The translations under genes and the position numbers were made by a program. The notes below the pieces were generated by a model. It was given only the letters and a program-made list of their open reading frames with translations. It was not told the DNA's origin and made no database searches. A DNA stretch of 64,000 bases from Hyphococcus sp. (lineage in GTDB: Bacteria; Pseudomonadota; Alphaproteobacteria; Caulobacterales; Parvularculaceae): NCBI GenBank assembly GCA_028289605.1, contig JANQON010000011.1, positions 111,698 to 175,697 of the forward strand, written 5' to 3'. Of the stretch, positions 1-9,121 are shown piece by piece. The number at the start of each line of letters is the position of its first letter. Position 1 is the stretch's first letter.

Positions 1-34
1 CGCTTTCATCTCTAAGCGCTTCAAGAGTTGTCAT
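1..34 (-). CDS. Possible N-terminus of a leftward gene cut by the window edge
   Basis: An ATG on the minus strand opens a frame reading MTTLEALRDES up to the window edge. A purine-rich AAGGCGG stretch lies about nine bases upstream. It would be divergent from the lipoprotein gene starting at 189, leaving about 150 bp for two promoters. Only eleven codons are visible, so no function can be given and the call may be wrong. Confidence 0.35.
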   Translation of the reverse strand, partial: MTTLEALRDES

Positions 35-188
35 CAGTTTCCGCCTTCATTCTTGGCCGCGCGCCGGTCCATAGCGCCATCTGGAATTTTAACTTTTTCA
101 TCCGTATACGTTTTACTTCTTGTCAATGCGCACCCTCCGCTATAGGCTGCCGCAACAAGGCTATATTCAATCCCAAGGGAGAGTCTTT

Positions 189-1184
189 ATGCTTTTCGGG
201 CGCCGCAAAACGAAATCCGCATTGCATCGTCATGGATCGACCAAGTATTTGGCGGTCGCCGCAATTGCCATCATCGCGGGCTGCAGCGCGCCTGAAAACC
301 AAACCAGTTCCGCGGACCAAGGCATCAGCGAGGCCAGTCCTTCGAAAACGTTTGAAAGCAGCGATGCGAACCTTGTGGAGTCGCTGTTGTATCAATGGTG
401 GGGACTGTTTGAAGGACCAGACCGCAGCGCCGTCTTGCCATTCTTTGAAAATATTTTTGCTGACGACGTCATCTTGCGGATGGAAGAGGTTAAACTTGAC
501 GGACGCGACGCGATTAGAACGACCTTCGCCTCGTTGCCGCAAAATCCGCATGCGCACCACCTGAAAGAGGTAAGCGTAACCCCTCTCAGCGGCGGGCGTT
601 ATCAGCTTGACGCGGCATTTATCTACCAAATTCTGCAGCCCGATGGGGCGGTAATCACGGGAAACTCGGCGTATTCCTTCGAGGCGGCCAAGCAAGCGGA
701 TGGAACATTTCGCCTTGTCAAGATGACGTCTAACCTTGGCGAACAGATTGCCGATGCCGCGTTCGAACCCAGCTACGCCCGCAATCGCGCGCGGGGTACG
801 ATTGTCCAGTATCTTGGGGTCACCGACCTCCTGAAGAGCGACTATGCGCGACTCGACGACGTGTTGGCTGACCATGCGACAATTCACGGTATGATTGCCC
901 CCGATGACAACGCGTATAGCGACCGCGGCGACGGCGTTTTGGCGGGCCGCGCGGAAATCGCCCGGTGGCTTGCCGATCGGCAAGACCGAATGCAGTGGGT
1001 CGGGCACCAGTTGACGTCCATCGAATTAACTTCCCTTGGCGACAATCGCTACGAAGCCGCGACGATTATCGATGTTGAGGCGCAGCCCATTGAGGGCGAC
1101 CGCATTTCCGTAACGCTTCCGATCAAACTCACTCTCGAAGACAATGGCGGGCGGTTCATGCACGTCACGCGAATTGATCGGTAG
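189..1184 (+). CDS. Exported lipoprotein with two SnoaL/NTF2-like domains
   Basis: The protein has about 331 residues. A basic N-terminus is followed by a hydrophobic stretch ending in a lipobox-like IIAGC, so it is probably a lipoprotein. The ATG at 189 is chosen over one at 120 because AAGGGAGAG sits just upstream and the signal sequence then starts correctly. The mature part reads as two successive NTF2-like folds, roughly residues 55-180 and 190-330, with the family pattern of 'W..lF......LPFFE.iFADDV' and 'G.dAIR..fASLP'. SnoaL-like domains bind small hydrophobic ligands or act as cyclases or isomerases; the ligand here is unknown. It converges on the PQQ dehydrogenase gene with a 12-bp gap. 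It resembles in build the tandem SnoaL proteins at 22.9, 27.6 and 36.9 kb, but those lack an obvious signal peptide. Confidence 0.75.
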   Translation: MLFGRRKTKSALHRHGSTKYLAVAAIAIIAGCSAPENQTSSADQGISEASPSKTFESSDANLVESLLYQWWGLFEGPDRSAVLPFFENIFADDVILRMEEVKLDGRDAIRTTFASLPQNPHAHHLKEVSVTPLSGGRYQLDAAFIYQILQPDGAVITGNSAYSFEAAKQADGTFRLVKMTSNLGEQIADAAFEPSYARNRARGTIVQYLGVTDLLKSDYARLDDVLADHATIHGMIAPDDNAYSDRGDGVLAGRAEIARWLADRQDRMQWVGHQLTSIELTSLGDNRYEAATIIDVEAQPIEGDRISVTLPIKLTLEDNGGRFMHVTRIDR

Positions 1185-1196
1185 AGGGCGACCTTT

Positions 1197-3470
1197 TCAG
1201 TGTTGACTTAGTCCTCCTATTTCGTCTTCCGGATTTGTTGCTGACCCCGAACCAGCTTCATACTCGGTCCAGGCCGCATCGATGAGATAGGCGTGGATCG
1301 CCTCGACGTCGTCGTGCGTTAAAACGTCATCAAACCTCGGCATGCCGTTTCCGACCAGAAGCCCTTCAAGCACGATCTCGCCGAATACATCGTGGATGTA
1401 CGGCTGCATGCGCTTCAGGTTTGGAATGGCGCCGACGCCTGAATTGACGTGACATACGGAACAATTCCAAGCGAAGCGACGCTTGCCTTTTTCAATCATC
1501 GCAGCGTCGCCGATCCGCGCCGGCGGTTCAGGTTGTACAGGCCATTCAACAGGATCGGGCTTCGGCGTTTCGCCGCCGCCGAGTTTGAACGCCATCATGC
1601 GTCCGCCATTGCCGTATTTGTACGCGGCGGAATATGGCGGATAGCTGAAGAAGCCGCCGCCCCCAAGCCCCGCCATGACGACGACATATTGCTCGCCATC
1701 GATCATATAGGTCGCCGGCGCCGCCATCATGCCGCTGCCGGTGTCGATGGCTTTTAGCAGCGCGCCGGTTTCATCATCATACACATTGAGATTGCCGTCC
1801 GGTTTCGTGTGGAACAAAAGCCCGCCGGCGGTCGATAACACGGACCCGCTATTGCCGAACTCGTCGATTTCAATATCCCACGCAATCTCCTCTTTCACCG
1901 GATTCCACGCGCGCAAAATTGTGCGGTTGGGCGGCGCAAATTCTTTGTAATCGCGGATCGTCTGTTTCAGGGCGTCTTTATCAACGGATCCGTCTTCGGG
2001 ATAAAATCCGTCGACCGCGTCAACGGCCGCCTCAATCAAAGGCAGCGGCAAAACCCCAGCCGTCCAGTGATGCGGCACATATTCATATCCGCTTGGAAAG
2101 AGGTTGACCTTTAAATCCACCGCTTCATAGGCGGGTATGTAAACGAGCCCGGTGTCCTCGCTGTAAGACATCGGCCGCCAGTTATGCGCGCCGCGGGTGC
2201 TGGGCCAAATCACTGACGGCTTTGAAACAAAATCGGCCGCGTCTGTCAGCACCGGCTTGCCGGTTTCCATATCCACATGGCTGGCCCAATTAACCGGCGC
2301 GAAGTTTTCAGCGGAAAGAAGCTCGCCGGTGGCCCGGTCAAGAATATAAAAGAAACCGTTCTTCGGCGCCTGCATAAGGACGTCCCGGCGCTCACCTTTC
2401 CATTCGAGTTCGGTCAGGATCATGTTCTGCGTGGCCGTGTAGTCCCATTGATCACCGGGCGTCGTCTGGTAGTGCCAGACAAGGCGCCCCGTATCCGGAT
2501 TGATCGCAAGAATAGATGACACAAAGAGATTGTCGCCGCCTGCGGGGCTTCGAAAATCCTGTGCGTATACGGCCGAATTCCCGGTTCCGACGTAAAGAAG
2601 GTTCAGAACAGGGTCATAGACCATATTGTCCCAGACTGTGCCGCCGAGCCCTGCTTTCCAGAGACTGTCCGGATCCCACGTGTCGGCGGCCCATGCGAGC
2701 TCTTCGTGCTCGTAAGGTTTTTCGGGCGAGCCCGGCACGGTGTAAAACCGCCAGGCCCGTTCCCCTGTTTCGAGATCATAGGCGGTGACGTACCCGCGCG
2801 CGTCCATCTCCGCGCCGCCGAAACCAATGACAACGACATTACCGGCGACGCGAGGCGCGCCGGTCGAGGTTTTCCGTCCCGGCTCGCTGGCGAAAGTATC
2901 GGCGCGCCAGATTTCCTCTCCGGTCTCCTTGTCGAGCGCGTAGAGAACGCCGTCCAGGGCGGCGACGTATAACAATCCTTCCCACACAGCGACGCCGCGA
3001 TTGACGATGTCGCAGCATGCGTCTTTGGCGACCTGTCCCTCGACTTCGGGCTGAAAGCGCCAAACCTCCTCGCCGGATTTTCCATCAACGGCGTAAACGG
3101 CGCCCCACGTTCCGGTTCCGTAGACAACCCCGTCGACAATGACGGGAGTCGATTCGATGCCGCGACGCGTAAAGAGGTCGTAGTCCCAAGCAAAGCCTAG
3201 AGCGCCAACCGTTTCTTTGTTGATTTGATCAAGCGTCGAGTAGTGTTTTTCACCGAACTGTCCGCCTGTCGTAAACCACGCTTCGGCGTTCCTGTCCGCT
3301 TCAATCATCGCAGCGCGGCGCCGATCAATCGGCGCGCTCGCCTCTGACGAAGACGGCGTTGAAGTCGATAGCTCTTGGGACTGATCAGCGCCCTCGTCTC
3401 CCCCGCCGCAAGCCGACGTCAGAAAGCACAAGCTGACGATGAGGACAGACGCGGCGACTTTCTCGAACAT
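1197..3470 (-). CDS. PQQ-dependent quinohaemoprotein alcohol dehydrogenase, lipoprotein
   Basis: This is a periplasmic alcohol dehydrogenase with an N-terminal eight-bladed PQQ propeller and a C-terminal cytochrome c domain. Visible features are a lipobox (LTSAC), repeated propeller W-motifs, adjacent cysteines (DACCDI) that form the vicinal disulfide over PQQ, and a WDYTATQ segment carrying the catalytic Asp. A haem c motif CSVCH lies near the C-terminus. Thr two residues after the catalytic Asp, rather than a second Asp, fits calcium-type and not lanthanide-type enzymes. The start at 3470 has GGAGAAGG just upstream; a longer reading begins at 3485. It lies 89 bp downstream of a TonB receptor in the same direction and is probably co-transcribed. 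No PQQ biosynthesis genes are in the window. The substrate is unknown. Confidence 0.9.
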   Translation of the reverse strand: MFEKVAASVLIVSLCFLTSACGGGDEGADQSQELSTSTPSSSEASAPIDRRRAAMIEADRNAEAWFTTGGQFGEKHYSTLDQINKETVGALGFAWDYDLFTRRGIESTPVIVDGVVYGTGTWGAVYAVDGKSGEEVWRFQPEVEGQVAKDACCDIVNRGVAVWEGLLYVAALDGVLYALDKETGEEIWRADTFASEPGRKTSTGAPRVAGNVVVIGFGGAEMDARGYVTAYDLETGERAWRFYTVPGSPEKPYEHEELAWAADTWDPDSLWKAGLGGTVWDNMVYDPVLNLLYVGTGNSAVYAQDFRSPAGGDNLFVSSILAINPDTGRLVWHYQTTPGDQWDYTATQNMILTELEWKGERRDVLMQAPKNGFFYILDRATGELLSAENFAPVNWASHVDMETGKPVLTDAADFVSKPSVIWPSTRGAHNWRPMSYSEDTGLVYIPAYEAVDLKVNLFPSGYEYVPHHWTAGVLPLPLIEAAVDAVDGFYPEDGSVDKDALKQTIRDYKEFAPPNRTILRAWNPVKEEIAWDIEIDEFGNSGSVLSTAGGLLFHTKPDGNLNVYDDETGALLKAIDTGSGMMAAPATYMIDGEQYVVVMAGLGGGGFFSYPPYSAAYKYGNGGRMMAFKLGGGETPKPDPVEWPVQPEPPARIGDAAMIEKGKRRFAWNCSVCHVNSGVGAIPNLKRMQPYIHDVFGEIVLEGLLVGNGMPRFDDVLTHDDVEAIHAYLIDAAWTEYEAGSGSATNPEDEIGGLSQH

Positions 3471-3492
3471 GCCTTCTCCACACAAATGAGAT

Positions 3493-3538
3493 GGAAAGCG
3501 AAAATGGCCTCAGGGAGGCGCGGCCATTTTCGCTTTCC
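3493..3538 (-). promoter_or_regulatory. Perfect 17-bp inverted repeat between TonB receptor and PQQ dehydrogenase genes
   Basis: GGAAAGCGAAAATGGCC at 3493-3509 and its exact complement at 3522-3538 are separated by 12 bases. In the leftward mRNA this makes a very stable hairpin about 20 nt upstream of the dehydrogenase start. No U-run follows, so it is unlikely to be a simple terminator. An mRNA-stabilising or expression-balancing role is inferred. Confidence 0.8.
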
Positions 3539-3558
3539 GCAATGGCCTCTTTCGAGGA

Positions 3559-5871
3559 TTATTCTCCACCGAGATTTACGGTAAGCGTCGCTCCATAAGT
3601 CCGCGGAAAACCGGTGTATCGAATGAAGGTGTCGTTAGTTTTGCTGGCGAAGGTCCAGTAATACTGGTCGCCGACATTGCGAACCCAGCCGCTTAGGCGC
3701 CAGCGGCCGTCGCCGCCTTCAACGCCTGCGCGCAAATCGACAAGGGCGTATTCGTCAATCGCAAGCTCAGGCGACTCGCCGAATTCGGAGTTGGTTTCGC
3801 TCTGGTAATTGGCGCTAACGCCGACAAATGCGTCAAGCCCTTGTGATACAGGCCATTGATAGCTTGCATCGCCGGCCAATTGCCACTTCGGCGCATTCGG
3901 AAACGGTTCTCCACGGAAGTTGGCGTCGACGCCGAAGGCGTTCTGGCTCAGAAAATCGCTGGTGACTTCGGAGTCGACATAGCTCGCCGCGCCATTGAAA
4001 TTCAGCCCTTCTACCGGCGACCATTGAACCTGTAGCTCCGCACCAATGACTTCACTCTCAGGAACATTGTTCAACCGAAGCAAAGGACCGAAGACAGGGT
4101 CGACCGTGAACCCAAGAACCTGCTTATCGATGTAATCGTAGAAATAGACCGCGCCATTGATCTGCAATTGATCCATCGGGCTCGCTTTGAAGCCGACTTC
4201 ATAGGCTGTCAGCTGTTCTTGTACCGTTGGATCATATTGAACCGCCGCGGTCGCTGCGAGTGTCGGGAAACCGCCCGCTTTGAAGCCGCGGCTGACATTG
4301 CCGTAGAGCTTCAGCGAATCGGTCGCGTCCCAATCAAGGCCGAACCTCCACGACACGTTGTCTTCTTCCAACGTGGTCATGATGAGCGGGAAGCTGAACG
4401 TCGCCAAGTCGAATGAAAAGCAATTGCCGGCGCCCGGCGGCGGGAGCATGAGAACGTTGACGAAGAACGACGACGCCGTGCCGTCGCCTGAGTCGCGCGA
4501 ACATCCGGTAAATTCGTTATCGGAGTTGGTGTATCGCACGCCGCCATGAACAGACAGCGAGTCCGTCAAATCATATTCGAGATTAGCAAATCCCGCGAGC
4601 GTCGTAATGTCCTGATCATTCTGAAGATTGAAGGTCAACAGCCCGGTGCCGACGCCAAGCGTGCTCTGGCTGATATCATCGAAGTTGAACTCGCGCGTTT
4701 CGTCATACGCGTAGTTGAAACCAAGCGTCAGATAAGCGCGCTCTAAGATGGTCCCCCCGAGGCGAACCTCCTGGAAGAATGACTCGATACTGCCGATCGT
4801 GCGCTGTTGCAGACCAATGATGGACTGCGCGTCGACATCAACGGTCTGATCCTGATCATAAGCGCTGTAGGAGGTCAGCGACGTCAGCGTAAGATTGTCG
4901 CTTAAATCATAATCAAGCCGAAGATTGATCTGACCGAATTCGTTGTTGCGATTGTAGTCGTCCGGCGTCCACTCCGCCAGGCGATTATCTTCTTCGGGCA
5001 GCGGAACGCCCAGCAAGCCGGGAATGAACGGCGCCGCCGGAGGAATGCCGGGAAAGATCCCCGACAGCTGCGGCGCCTGGCTTTGCGATCGATCTATGTA
5101 TCCGTTTGCGTTCAAACCAACGGTCAACCGATCCGTCGGCGTCCATTCAAGCAGCAGCCTGCCGGTGGTCAAATTCTGATCGCCGTTTTCCCGGTCCGTC
5201 AGATAACCACGCTGCCAAGCGTCGCTGTTTTCGTGTTCGACCGCAATCCGAAATCGCAGGGTTTCCGAAAGCGGGCCGCTCACATAACCGCCCGCAGTGA
5301 TCGCGTCGAAACGACCATATTCAAGCTTAATGCCCGCCGCATAAACGTCCGTCGGCTTTGCCGCGATCAGGTTGATGGCGCCGCCGGTTGCATTTTGACC
5401 GAACAGTGTTCCTTGCGGCCCCTTTAATATCTCGGCGCGCTCCAGATCAAGAAATCCGCCGCGCGTTTCGATTGCGAACGGGATCGGCACTTCGTCGACA
5501 TAGACGCTCACCGTAGGCCGACCGCCGAGCGCAATGTCGTTAAAACCTACGCCGCGCAGCGTATAAATCGGCGTACCGACGCGTGATTCGGAATATGTAA
5601 ACGCAGGAACGGTGCGCGCAAAGTCGGCGACTTGCGTCACGCCGCGCTCTAAGAGGTCGTCACCGCTTAGCGCCGTAATCGACATCGGCACTTCGTTGAT
5701 GGACTGTTCCCGCTTCTGTGCGGTAACGACGATAACGTCTTGCGCCAGGGCGGCGGCGCACGGAACAACGGCCAGCGCTATCGCTGAGGCGCCGCCCAAA
5801 GCACATTTTCTGGCGCATGAGCGAGTCCCGAGGTGTCGTCTGTTCGATCGGTGTTCTGACGCGAGTGTCAT
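3559..5871 (-). CDS. TonB-dependent outer-membrane receptor
   Basis: The protein has 770 residues. An N-terminal signal peptide ends near ALAQD. It is followed by a TonB-box-like region (DVIVVTAQKREQ), a plug domain (VADFARTVPAFTYSESRVG, ILKGPQGTLFGQNATGGAINLIA) and a beta-barrel that ends in an aromatic-rich strand. The plug motifs are typical of the IroN/FecA-like receptors found in multiple copies in oligotrophic alphaproteobacteria. The start is supported by GGAGGGG nine bases upstream. It probably heads an operon with the PQQ alcohol dehydrogenase, suggesting uptake of the dehydrogenase substrate or of a cofactor such as PQQ; this is inference. The AT-rich region from 5940 to 6060 separates it from a divergent double-TetR regulator, a likely controller. 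Confidence 0.9.
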   Translation of the reverse strand: MTLASEHRSNRRHLGTRSCARKCALGGASAIALAVVPCAAALAQDVIVVTAQKREQSINEVPMSITALSGDDLLERGVTQVADFARTVPAFTYSESRVGTPIYTLRGVGFNDIALGGRPTVSVYVDEVPIPFAIETRGGFLDLERAEILKGPQGTLFGQNATGGAINLIAAKPTDVYAAGIKLEYGRFDAITAGGYVSGPLSETLRFRIAVEHENSDAWQRGYLTDRENGDQNLTTGRLLLEWTPTDRLTVGLNANGYIDRSQSQAPQLSGIFPGIPPAAPFIPGLLGVPLPEEDNRLAEWTPDDYNRNNEFGQINLRLDYDLSDNLTLTSLTSYSAYDQDQTVDVDAQSIIGLQQRTIGSIESFFQEVRLGGTILERAYLTLGFNYAYDETREFNFDDISQSTLGVGTGLLTFNLQNDQDITTLAGFANLEYDLTDSLSVHGGVRYTNSDNEFTGCSRDSGDGTASSFFVNVLMLPPPGAGNCFSFDLATFSFPLIMTTLEEDNVSWRFGLDWDATDSLKLYGNVSRGFKAGGFPTLAATAAVQYDPTVQEQLTAYEVGFKASPMDQLQINGAVYFYDYIDKQVLGFTVDPVFGPLLRLNNVPESEVIGAELQVQWSPVEGLNFNGAASYVDSEVTSDFLSQNAFGVDANFRGEPFPNAPKWQLAGDASYQWPVSQGLDAFVGVSANYQSETNSEFGESPELAIDEYALVDLRAGVEGGDGRWRLSGWVRNVGDQYYWTFASKTNDTFIRYTGFPRTYGATLTVNLGGE

Positions 5872-6142
5872 AACAATGCCCCTCCCTAGAGCGAAGTCGG
5901 CGGGAGAAATCCGAAAAAGCGCTTGAGCGGCCGGTTTCTCCTCAAACGGACAGTGTTTCCGTCATTTTTCCAACAAACTACGGCCTTTGATCATTCTGTC
6001 AATAATTTTTCGACACTCTCGTATATTTTTTGTTTTTATTGTTGATTTTTTACCCTGAGACCGGCGATAGTCCAGCGAACGCCCGTTCATTCCGGTCTGA
6101 CAGCGCGGAAATTGCCGCCGCCGGTGAATTTGGCTAAGCGAT
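5872..6142. promoter_or_regulatory. Divergent promoter region, strongly AT-rich
   Basis: The spacer between the TonB receptor and the double TetR gene contains a long AT-rich block at about 5985-6050, unusual for this DNA. It includes the 12-mer CGTATATTTTTT at 6020-6031, which recurs at 8846-8857 just upstream of the serine hydrolase on the other side of the regulator. A TATACG -10-like element on the minus strand is contained in it. Regulation of both flanking genes by the TetR protein is inferred. Confidence 0.45.
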
Positions 6143-7429
6143 ATGGCTATGAGCGCTAGTGCGAAATCGACCGCTGCGCGCCCGGCGAAGCGGCCGCGCG
6201 GACGCCCCTCGACGCGATTGCGAAAACGCGATCAGCTGATTGAGGGCGCGACAGTGCTGTTTAACTCGCGCGGGATTTCCGCGATCAGCGTCGGCGAGGT
6301 CGCAAGCGAGCTGCAGCTCGCCCGCGCTTCGGTCTATCACTATGTCCGGGATCGCGCCGATCTTGTTTACCAGTGCTACATGCGATCCTGCGAGCAAACT
6401 GCGGACGACCTGTTGGAAGCTGCAACGGCGCCGAACGGATTTGAGCGCCTGACACGTTTTATTTCTCTTGCGCTCACGCCCGATCGCACACCGGTTGCGG
6501 TTTTGAGTGAAATCAACTCGCTCGATTCAAGCATTGCGGAAGTTGTCAGTCAGGCGCATGAGCGAAATCTGAGAGCGCTGCGTCGCTTTATTGACACGGG
6601 CATCGACGACGGCTCCATTCGGCCCTGCGATCAAGAGGTTGTCGCCCAAGCGGTTGTCGGCACGATTTCCTGGTCGCAGCTGTTGTCGCAATGGTCCAGC
6701 AAAACAAAAGACGCTGATCTGCGGGCACGCACCGCGCACGCCTTGATCGATTTGTTATCCAACGGTCTCGCCCGGGAAAAGCCTACAGAATTCTCTTTCA
6801 AGACGTCCGTCGACATTTTTCAACCGACATTGAGCGATGTCTTCGACCGAGCAAAATCTTCGGAAATCAAGGTCGACCGCGTGTTGGCGACAGCGTCCTA
6901 TTTGTTCAATCGCAACGGCGTTGAAGCGACATCGTTGGACGAGATTGCGCTCGCCATGGGCGTGACCAAGGGCGTTCTTTATCATTACCTCGATGACAAG
7001 GATGACCTCATCATCCGTTGTTACGAGCGAGCGTTCGCACTGCAGGAAAAGTTCATCGAGTACGCGCACGACCATGGCAAAAATGGCCTGGAGGCCGCGC
7101 TATTAAACGCACATCTCAATATCCAGGCGAAGGCCGGGCGCGTTTCTCCCTTGATGCCGCAACCGGGATTTGGCTCACTGCCCGAAGCCGATCAAATCCG
7201 GTTCCGACGTATCGCGGGGCGTCAGAACAAAACCATTGCTCAGTTTCTGCAACAAGGCGTGCAAGAGGGCGTCGGACGAGAATGTGAGGCGGCGCTGGTC
7301 ACCCACATTTGCGCCGGCGCCTTCGGATGGATTCCGAAATGGTTGGAGCCGGAAGATTCGCGTACGGCAATCAGCATCGCCGATGAAATCTGCAACTTTC
7401 TATTCAACGGAATCGCAACGAGCGGCTGA
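6143..7429 (+). CDS. Tandem double-TetR transcriptional regulator
   Basis: The 428-residue chain holds two complete TetR-type units. The first helix-turn-helix is at about residues 27-80 (SVGEVASELQLARASVYHYV) and the second at about 246-295 (SLDEIALAMGVTKGVLYHYL). Each is followed by an alpha-helical ligand-binding region. A usual TetR protein is about 200 residues, so this is two regulators in one polypeptide, an intramolecular dimer in place of the normal homodimer. The two DNA-recognition helices differ, so it may read an asymmetric operator. An RGRPS AT-hook-like basic motif precedes the first HTH. It lies divergent to the TonB/PQQ operon and convergent with the serine hydrolase. An alternative ATG lies two codons downstream. 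Confidence 0.88.
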   Translation: MAMSASAKSTAARPAKRPRGRPSTRLRKRDQLIEGATVLFNSRGISAISVGEVASELQLARASVYHYVRDRADLVYQCYMRSCEQTADDLLEAATAPNGFERLTRFISLALTPDRTPVAVLSEINSLDSSIAEVVSQAHERNLRALRRFIDTGIDDGSIRPCDQEVVAQAVVGTISWSQLLSQWSSKTKDADLRARTAHALIDLLSNGLAREKPTEFSFKTSVDIFQPTLSDVFDRAKSSEIKVDRVLATASYLFNRNGVEATSLDEIALAMGVTKGVLYHYLDDKDDLIIRCYERAFALQEKFIEYAHDHGKNGLEAALLNAHLNIQAKAGRVSPLMPQPGFGSLPEADQIRFRRIAGRQNKTIAQFLQQGVQEGVGRECEAALVTHICAGAFGWIPKWLEPEDSRTAISIADEICNFLFNGIATSG

Positions 7430-7446
7430 GACGCGGCGCTGGCAAG

Positions 7447-8835
7447 TTATTTGTCGAGCGCCGCATATACGATATCCGCCGTTTCGCGACGAAAATCCGC
7501 AACCGGACCTGCTGCCGGGTAGACCTGAACCATGCCGATAAAGAAGAGATCGTATTCCGGATCGATCCAGAACCACGTCGATGCGAGCCCGCCCCAGAAA
7601 TAGGTCCCTTGGCCAAACGGCGTGGGAGAAGTTTCCGCGTTGTAGACGACGCCGAAATTCAAACCAAATCCAGTGCCTGGCTTGCCGCTGTCGCCCATCA
7701 ATCCGGGCGTCTCCAACGGCTGATCTTCCGGAAGAATGTTGGTCCGCATCAGATCGATGGATTCTTTCTTCAGGTACCTTGCGCCGCCCAATTCACCGCC
7801 ATTCGCCAGCATCTGACAAAAGCGCGCATAGTCGATTAGCGTCGACGCCAATCCATATCCGCCAGCTTCGAATAGCGGCGCTCCTTCACGATAGACGACG
7901 CCAAACCCGTTGATCTGTTCTTCGGAGAGTTTCACGAGGGCGCCGGTTTCCGGGTCAACCATGAAACCGTCCGCCAGCCGTGAAAAATCGTTGTCGGGAA
8001 TTCGAAAACCCGTGTCCTCCATGCCGAGCGGATCAAACAACGCTTCTTGAAGATACTCGCCAAGGCTTTTGCCCGTAATTCGTTCGATGATTGCGCCCTG
8101 AACATCGACGGCGACGCTGTAGTTCCATTGGGCGCCGGGCTGATGCAGCAACGGCGCGTCCGCAAGCCGTTCGACAAAGGCATCGAGATCTGGAGAGGCG
8201 AGGACTTGTTTTTCCCGATAAATCGGCGCCAGCGGATCTGTGTCGAGAAATCCGTAAGAGAACCCCGCCGTATGCGACAGCAGATCGCGCATGGTTGGCG
8301 CGCGCTCAAGAGGAACGCGGCTGCGAGACCCGTCGGTCAATTCAGGACCGACGACTTCAAGATCGGCGAATTCAGGGACGAATTTTGAGATTGGGTCGTC
8401 GAGCGAAAAGGCGCCTTCCTCATACAACATCATAATCGCGGCGCCGATAATCGGCTTGGTCATGGAGTAAATGCGGAATATTGTGTCCTGGGCGATGGGC
8501 GCGCCTGTATCGACGTTTTGCAGTCCAGCCTCAACGTGTTGAACGATCTTGCCGTCCTTTACGAGCAACGTCGAAACGCCGCCTGCTTCGCCGTTATCCA
8601 CAAATCCTTGAACGCGCGCCTCAAGGGCGGCCAGACCCGCCTCCGAGAATGAAGCGGTGTCCAGCGGCTCCAAGAACTCTTCCAACGCATCATTTCCTTC
8701 AGTGCGCTCAATCATCGGTTCAGAAGGCGCCGCCTCCTCTCCGTCAGCCTGCTGGTCGGCGCAAGATGCAACCAGCAACGCCAGCGACGCCGCCAGACAC
8801 GAAATTACTGTTGATCGGGAAATGTCCTGCAGCAA
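7447..8835 (-). CDS. Beta-lactamase-fold serine hydrolase, lipoprotein (EstB/class C-like)
   Basis: The protein has 462 residues. A lipobox LLVASC at residues 20-25 indicates export and lipidation. The catalytic S-x-x-K is SMTK at 124-127, a tyrosine motif WNYSVAVD provides the Y-S-x pair, and an HTAG motif follows the family pattern. The family includes class C beta-lactamases, esterases and D-aminopeptidases; I favour an esterase or peptidase over a resistance enzyme. The start appears to be TTG at 8835, with GGAGG six bases upstream; no ATG gives the signal peptide. It converges on the double-TetR gene with a 17-bp gap. Confidence 0.85.
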   Translation of the reverse strand: MLQDISRSTVISCLAASLALLVASCADQQADGEEAAPSEPMIERTEGNDALEEFLEPLDTASFSEAGLAALEARVQGFVDNGEAGGVSTLLVKDGKIVQHVEAGLQNVDTGAPIAQDTIFRIYSMTKPIIGAAIMMLYEEGAFSLDDPISKFVPEFADLEVVGPELTDGSRSRVPLERAPTMRDLLSHTAGFSYGFLDTDPLAPIYREKQVLASPDLDAFVERLADAPLLHQPGAQWNYSVAVDVQGAIIERITGKSLGEYLQEALFDPLGMEDTGFRIPDNDFSRLADGFMVDPETGALVKLSEEQINGFGVVYREGAPLFEAGGYGLASTLIDYARFCQMLANGGELGGARYLKKESIDLMRTNILPEDQPLETPGLMGDSGKPGTGFGLNFGVVYNAETSPTPFGQGTYFWGGLASTWFWIDPEYDLFFIGMVQVYPAAGPVADFRRETADIVYAALDK

Positions 8836-9121
8836 GGCCGGCCTCCGTATATTTTTTCGACGTCTTGGTATGTATATCTACACAATTGCTTGTATTCGAC
8901 GGAAATGCAATTGCAAATTTGCCGGTGAACAAGGTCAGAACGCCAATGGCGGAGATACTGGAAGAAGGGTCGGATTCGTTGGCTTGGCATGGGCGGATGT
9001 GCGTCGCCCGGTCAGGTCGCCACGATGGACTGCTATAACGCCAAACACAAAATGAACCTATCGGCCGCCATGATGTCGCTACGGCGTCTCACCCTTATGA
9101 AGACTTCGCCGCACAGAATTC
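8836..9121. promoter_or_regulatory. Intergenic region upstream of the serine hydrolase; no gene seen
   Basis: This stretch holds the 12-mer CGTATATTTTTT (8846-8857) shared with the TonB receptor promoter region, and a short palindrome ATGCAATTGCAA near 8904. No reading frame in either direction has both a ribosome-binding site and a protein-like sequence. It also contains the downstream end of the hydratase transcript. Confidence 0.4.

Noticed and set aside
123..1007. Long minus-strand frame opposite the first lipoprotein gene
   Set aside because: It is the antisense shadow of a gene with a good ribosome-binding site, lipobox and domain structure; its own sequence is rich in Arg and Gly without any motif.
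1197..3470. Lanthanide-dependent (XoxF-type) alcohol dehydrogenase
   Set aside because: The residue two positions after the catalytic Asp is Thr (WDYT), not the second Asp needed for lanthanide binding, and a haem c domain is attached.
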